From Candidatus Sulfuritelmatomonas gaucii (GTDB taxonomy: Bacteria > Acidobacteriota > Terriglobia > Terriglobales > Acidobacteriaceae), in the NCBI GenBank assembly GCA_900290245.1, contig OKRB01000105.1:18212-82211 (forward strand): 64,000 nucleotides of DNA, read 5' to 3'. Every line of letters begins with the position of its first letter. Positions within the stretch are counted from its first letter, which is position 1. The notes beneath the pieces were generated by a model, which was not told the DNA's origin, did not search any database, and saw only the letters and a list, made by a program, of their open reading frames with translations. Both the position numbers and the translations under genes were made by a program. Below are positions 61,224-64,000 of the stretch, piece after piece.

Positions 61224-62120
61224 ATGCGCGGCTTTCCCCGCTTCCCCAAGGTCCTGATAAGCGTGTCCCTGGTTTTGACTGCGATCACGCAGGCGTGTGC
61301 CAGTGACGTGCACCAGCCGCAATCAACTCCGCCAATCGGCGGAAAAGCCGCAACTATCCCGTTCGACCTGTATCAAGGGTATTTCATCGTAGCGCGCGGG
61401 TCGATTGGCGGGCTCAAAAATCTCAACTTTTTCATCGATACCGGCACGAGCTCGTCTGTTCTCGATTCGCGGATTGCGAGAAAGCTCAAGCTTCACAGCG
61501 AAGAGCCCGCCAATGTCATCGCCGTCGGCGGCAAAGTACCGGGTGAATGGGCCAACCTCCCTTCGGTTGGGCTCGGCCCAATGCAACGGTCCAATCTTGA
61601 GGTGGTTACCGCCGATCTCTCGTTCTTTGAGAAGTTCCTCCCGGTTCGTATCGATGCGATCGTCGGAGTGGATATGCTGGGGCAGAGTCCCTTCGTCATC
61701 GATTACTCTGCTCGTGTGATCCGCTTTGGATTGGCTCCGGCCTGGCCCGATTCCGTTCCCTTGCGGCTCGACGCCGGCTTCGCGGTCTTTGACGCAGAGA
61801 TCGACCACAAGCCCGTGCATCTTCTCCTTGACACCGGCGCTTCTTCCCTGGTGATGTTCACCGCGATCACGCCAAATAATCCAGATATCAAAGGTGCCGA
61901 GATTCGCTCGATCGAGCCGACGGGGGAATTCGAGAGCAAACAGGTTCTGCTGCAGTCGCTCCAATTGGGTCCCGAGGAGTTTCGTAAGAAACGGGCCCTG
62001 GTGACCCGCAACCCTGAACCTTCTCAGATCGACTTCGATGGGCTGATGAGCCCGGTGGCGCTCGGCATTTCGCGAATCTCGGTGGATCTTAACAGAGGAG
62101 TAATGACGTTCAGCCGCTGA
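61224..62120 (+). CDS. Secreted tandem retropepsin-like aspartic protease
   Basis: 298 residues; signal peptide to ~26. Two half-domains each carry an active-site triad: Asp72-Thr-Gly (FFIDTGTSSSVLD) and Asp203-Thr-Gly (LLLDTGASSLVMF). Hydrophobic-hydrophobic-Gly segments follow at about 145-152 and 271-280. Retropepsins are normally single-DTG homodimers; here one chain could form the whole active site. A strong GGAGGAGG precedes ATG 61224. Divergent from the winged-helix/propeller sensor. Confidence 0.82.
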   Translation: MRGFPRFPKVLISVSLVLTAITQACASDVHQPQSTPPIGGKAATIPFDLYQGYFIVARGSIGGLKNLNFFIDTGTSSSVLDSRIARKLKLHSEEPANVIAVGGKVPGEWANLPSVGLGPMQRSNLEVVTADLSFFEKFLPVRIDAIVGVDMLGQSPFVIDYSARVIRFGLAPAWPDSVPLRLDAGFAVFDAEIDHKPVHLLLDTGASSLVMFTAITPNNPDIKGAEIRSIEPTGEFESKQVLLQSLQLGPEEFRKKRALVTRNPEPSQIDFDGLMSPVALGISRISVDLNRGVMTFSR

Positions 62121-62161
62121 ACCGGCGAGGCACCCAACCAGGCAACGTGAATTACCGGAAG

Positions 62162-62509
62162 TCAGCCTGTTGACCGTCTGGCGCCGGGTTGTTGCCTTGC
62201 CAGGCGGCGGTTGCGTAGCCATTTGGCGACGCCGAGCGTGAGCAACAAACTGCCGAAGGGGAGGCACATGAGAGCGACGATGAGCGCGAACCAGCCGGTA
62301 TTGGTGCTGGCTCCGGTGCGCGAGTAGCCGCCCAGCACAGTTTCAAGCAGCAGGGCAGAGAGCACGCCGATGCCGACCATCGAGCCGCCCCATTGCAGGA
62401 GCTGCCGCGTGCCGTCGTCAGAGTGGGATGGACGATGAATTGCCGAGGTTGGCGGGGTCGGGGGCATGAATGATCGATCTAGTCCATGATAAGGGCGCGG
62501 TTGCGGCAT
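62162..62509 (-). CDS. Small membrane protein downstream of DUF420
   Basis: 115 residues from ATG 62509, one base after the DUF420 stop (TGA-A-ATG), so translation is coupled. A Pro-rich N-terminus of about 45 residues is followed by two helices (about 47-67 and 73-97) and a basic end. No family recognised. Position suggests an accessory of oxidase or haem assembly. A start at 62566 would overlap DUF420 and is less likely. Confidence 0.6.
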   Translation of the reverse strand: MPQPRPYHGLDRSFMPPTPPTSAIHRPSHSDDGTRQLLQWGGSMVGIGVLSALLLETVLGGYSRTGASTNTGWFALIVALMCLPFGSLLLTLGVAKWLRNRRLARQQPGARRSTG

Positions 62510-62510
62510 T

Positions 62511-63065
62511 TCATCCCAGAGCGATTCGGAGCATGGCGTAGGTGACGACTCCGGTGATGGAGACATAGAGCCAGATGGGAAAAGTCCAGCGCGCGATTTT
62601 GCGGTGCTGCGGGATGCGGCCGCTAAGCGAAAAGAAGAAGGTGACCAGGATCAACGGCAGCGCCACCGTTGCCAGGATGATGTGACTGGCGAGCAGCCAA
62701 AGGTAGAACGTACGATAGGCGGCGTGAATTGGGTAGCTGATGTCGCCGTGCAGCGCGTGGTGCGCAATGTATCCGATGAGAAACAGTGTGGAGAAGACAA
62801 ATGCCGTGATCATCGAGGCGCGGTGCTGGCGGATACGGCGCGCGCGGATGAAGGTATAACCGATAAGCAGGGCCGTGGCCGCGAGGCCGTTCAGGATCGC
62901 ATCGACGGCGGGAAGGAAGGCGTATTGCGCGCTGGTGGCCGCAGCCGGATGAATATAGATGAGCCAGAAGATGAAGAGCGTGGCCGCGGCGCTGATGGCG
63001 AGGATGGCGGCGATAGCGGGGCCCGTGTGAGTCCGCGAACTGGATGCTGGAGCAACGGTTGCCAT
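62511..63065 (-). CDS. DUF420 membrane protein (CtaM/YozB-like)
   Basis: 184 residues, five helices. Conserved His-rich motifs between and within helices: YIAHHALHGD, AYRTFYLWLLASHIILATVALPLI, HRKIARWTFPIWLYVSITGVVTYAML. Relatives in Bacillus and Staphylococcus (YozB/CtaM) help cytochrome oxidase assembly. Its ATG overlaps the CtaB stop (TAATG, 63063-63067), which fits that role. Confidence 0.87.
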   Translation of the reverse strand: MATVAPASSSRTHTGPAIAAILAISAAATLFIFWLIYIHPAAATSAQYAFLPAVDAILNGLAATALLIGYTFIRARRIRQHRASMITAFVFSTLFLIGYIAHHALHGDISYPIHAAYRTFYLWLLASHIILATVALPLILVTFFFSLSGRIPQHRKIARWTFPIWLYVSITGVVTYAMLRIALG

Positions 63066-64000
63066 TATGCCTTTGCCGTGGCGCAGAGCATCAGCGTGGT
63101 GAAGAGCAGCGGCAGGTAGAGCACGCTCACCTTGAGCAGATCACGCGCTCGCATGCGGCTTTCGTCTTCGGTCTTCGCGCGCAGGATGCCGGCGAAGCGG
63201 ATGGTGTAGGCGAGATAGACCAGGCCCAGCGCCGTTGCCGGCATGACATAAAGCACACCCGTCAGTCCGAGCTTCCATGGAGCGAGACTAACGGGAATCA
63301 TCAGCACAGCGTAAAAAAGCGCTTCGACGACGGTTGACCATCCATCGGGCTGCACCACGGGCAACATGCGGATACCGGCGCGCGCGTAGTCGTCGCGGTA
63401 AAGCCATGCGATGGACATGAAGTGCGGGAACTGCCACACGAAGAGAATGGCGAAGAGGGCGACGGCCGGCCATTCGATGCGGCCGCGGGCGGCGGTCCAG
63501 CCGAGCATGGGTCCCATGGCGCCGGGAAACGCGCCGATGAAGGTGGCCATGGTGGTGACGCGCTTGAGCGGCGTATAGATGGCGACGTAAGTGAAGGCCG
63601 TGAGCAACGCCAGTGAAACCGTAAGCAGGTTGGTGCGGGTGGCGAGCCAAAAGGCGCCGAGAGCAATCGCGCCCAGCCCGGCGAGAATGCCGATCGGCAG
63701 CGGCATGCGCCGCGAAGCGAGCGGGCGATCGGCGGTGCGCTTCATCCTGGCGTCGGATGAGCGCTCGAGAGCCTGGTTCAGCGCGCCTGCGCCGGCGGAA
63801 ACGAGCCCAATGCCGAAGAGCACATCGAGCAGGCCGCGCTGCAGCGTGGAGATGCCGGACTGCATCGAGCCCAGGTAGAAGCCGCCCCAACCGGTGACGA
63901 GAACAAGTCCGACAACCTTGACCTTGAAAAGCTCGCGCAGGTCGTGGATGAGGAGGGCCGTCGCGCCGGGTCGGGGTGCATGAAGTGTGTGCGGAGCGTC
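63065..64000 (-). CDS. ctaB: Protoheme IX farnesyltransferase (N-terminus outside window)
   Basis: 311 residues visible; the frame runs off the window end, so only the first residues should be missing. UbiA-fold membrane enzyme that converts haem b to haem o for haem-copper oxidases. The prenyl-diphosphate site reads NQALERSSDARMKRTADRPL (N-xxx-D-xxx-R type), and the second polar loop is LYRDDYARAGIRMLP. About eight helices. Operon order ctaB, DUF420, small membrane protein on the minus strand. An internal ATG at 63865 would lose the first helix and is not the true start. Confidence 0.93.
   Translation of the reverse strand, partial: DAPHTLHAPRPGATALLIHDLRELFKVKVVGLVLVTGWGGFYLGSMQSGISTLQRGLLDVLFGIGLVSAGAGALNQALERSSDARMKRTADRPLASRRMPLPIGILAGLGAIALGAFWLATRTNLLTVSLALLTAFTYVAIYTPLKRVTTMATFIGAFPGAMGPMLGWTAARGRIEWPAVALFAILFVWQFPHFMSIAWLYRDDYARAGIRMLPVVQPDGWSTVVEALFYAVLMIPVSLAPWKLGLTGVLYVMPATALGLVYLAYTIRFAGILRAKTEDESRMRARDLLKVSVLYLPLLFTTLMLCATAKA

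Overview
The window reads as a chromosomal segment of an Acidobacteriota genome, most likely order Terriglobales. The inference rests on families typical of that phylum: a VWA protein of the acidobacterial type, a very large Oar-like TonB receptor, a winged-helix/TolB-propeller fusion, tandem lactonase-like propeller lipoproteins, a YXWGXW protein, several secreted glycosidases, and intergenic arrays of 7-8 nt units. Codons are GC-rich at third positions in most genes. I see no rRNA, tRNA, IS element, prophage or CRISPR array.

Layout. 1-5.0 kb: secreted proteins (tail of a His/Gln-rich protein, YXWGXW protein, VWA protein, GH92 alpha-mannosidase). 5.1-8.6 kb: dapD, a small hypothetical gene, pyrH, an acyltransferase-3. 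8.7-13.0 kb: three tandem paralogous beta-propeller lipoproteins, two with near-identical promoter-like elements. 13.3-17.6 kb: M13 peptidase, pectinesterase, and a divergent DUF1772/HxlR pair around a perfect palindrome. 17.6-25.6 kb: guaA, a POTRA-membrane-PadR operon, DUF421, mannose-6-phosphate isomerase, glucose-6-phosphate isomerase. 25.7-35.0 kb: BON protein, PpiD-like chaperone, GH2 glycosidase, malQ, a secreted PPC/DUF296 protein, ssb.

35.5-45.0 kb is the most coherent accessory locus: a GH89 alpha-N-acetylglucosaminidase, then an apparent operon of TonB receptor, Tat-exported metallophosphoesterase, secreted PI-PLC-like enzyme and a LacI regulator. A LacI-type palindrome sits just downstream of a TTGACA promoter in front of the receptor gene. 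I infer a locus that scavenges an inositol-phosphate glycolipid or related alpha-GlcNAc compound.

45.1-54.2 kb: the conserved but poorly understood MoxR cluster (RDD, SpoIIM-like, DUF58, MoxR, DUF4350, DUF4129, two paralogous multi-pass membrane proteins), with several ATGA overlaps. 54.5-58.2 kb: BlaI, BlaR1-type M56 peptidase and HtrA protease behind a BlaI-like operator. 58.9-62.1 kb: winged-helix/propeller sensor and a tandem-DTG aspartic protease. 62.2-64 kb: ctaB (cut by the window end), DUF420 and a small membrane protein, probably linked to haem-copper oxidase assembly.

Two kinds of non-coding repeat recur. One is short-unit arrays (GGGAGCA, AGTTCAC, GTGAAACT types), often arranged as long inverted repeats between convergent genes and sometimes supplying the stop codon. 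The other is a hairpin-bearing dispersed element (core GGTCYCAAAATCGRGACC) at 19.2 and 58.7 kb, with a related piece apparently inserted in frame in the RDD gene.
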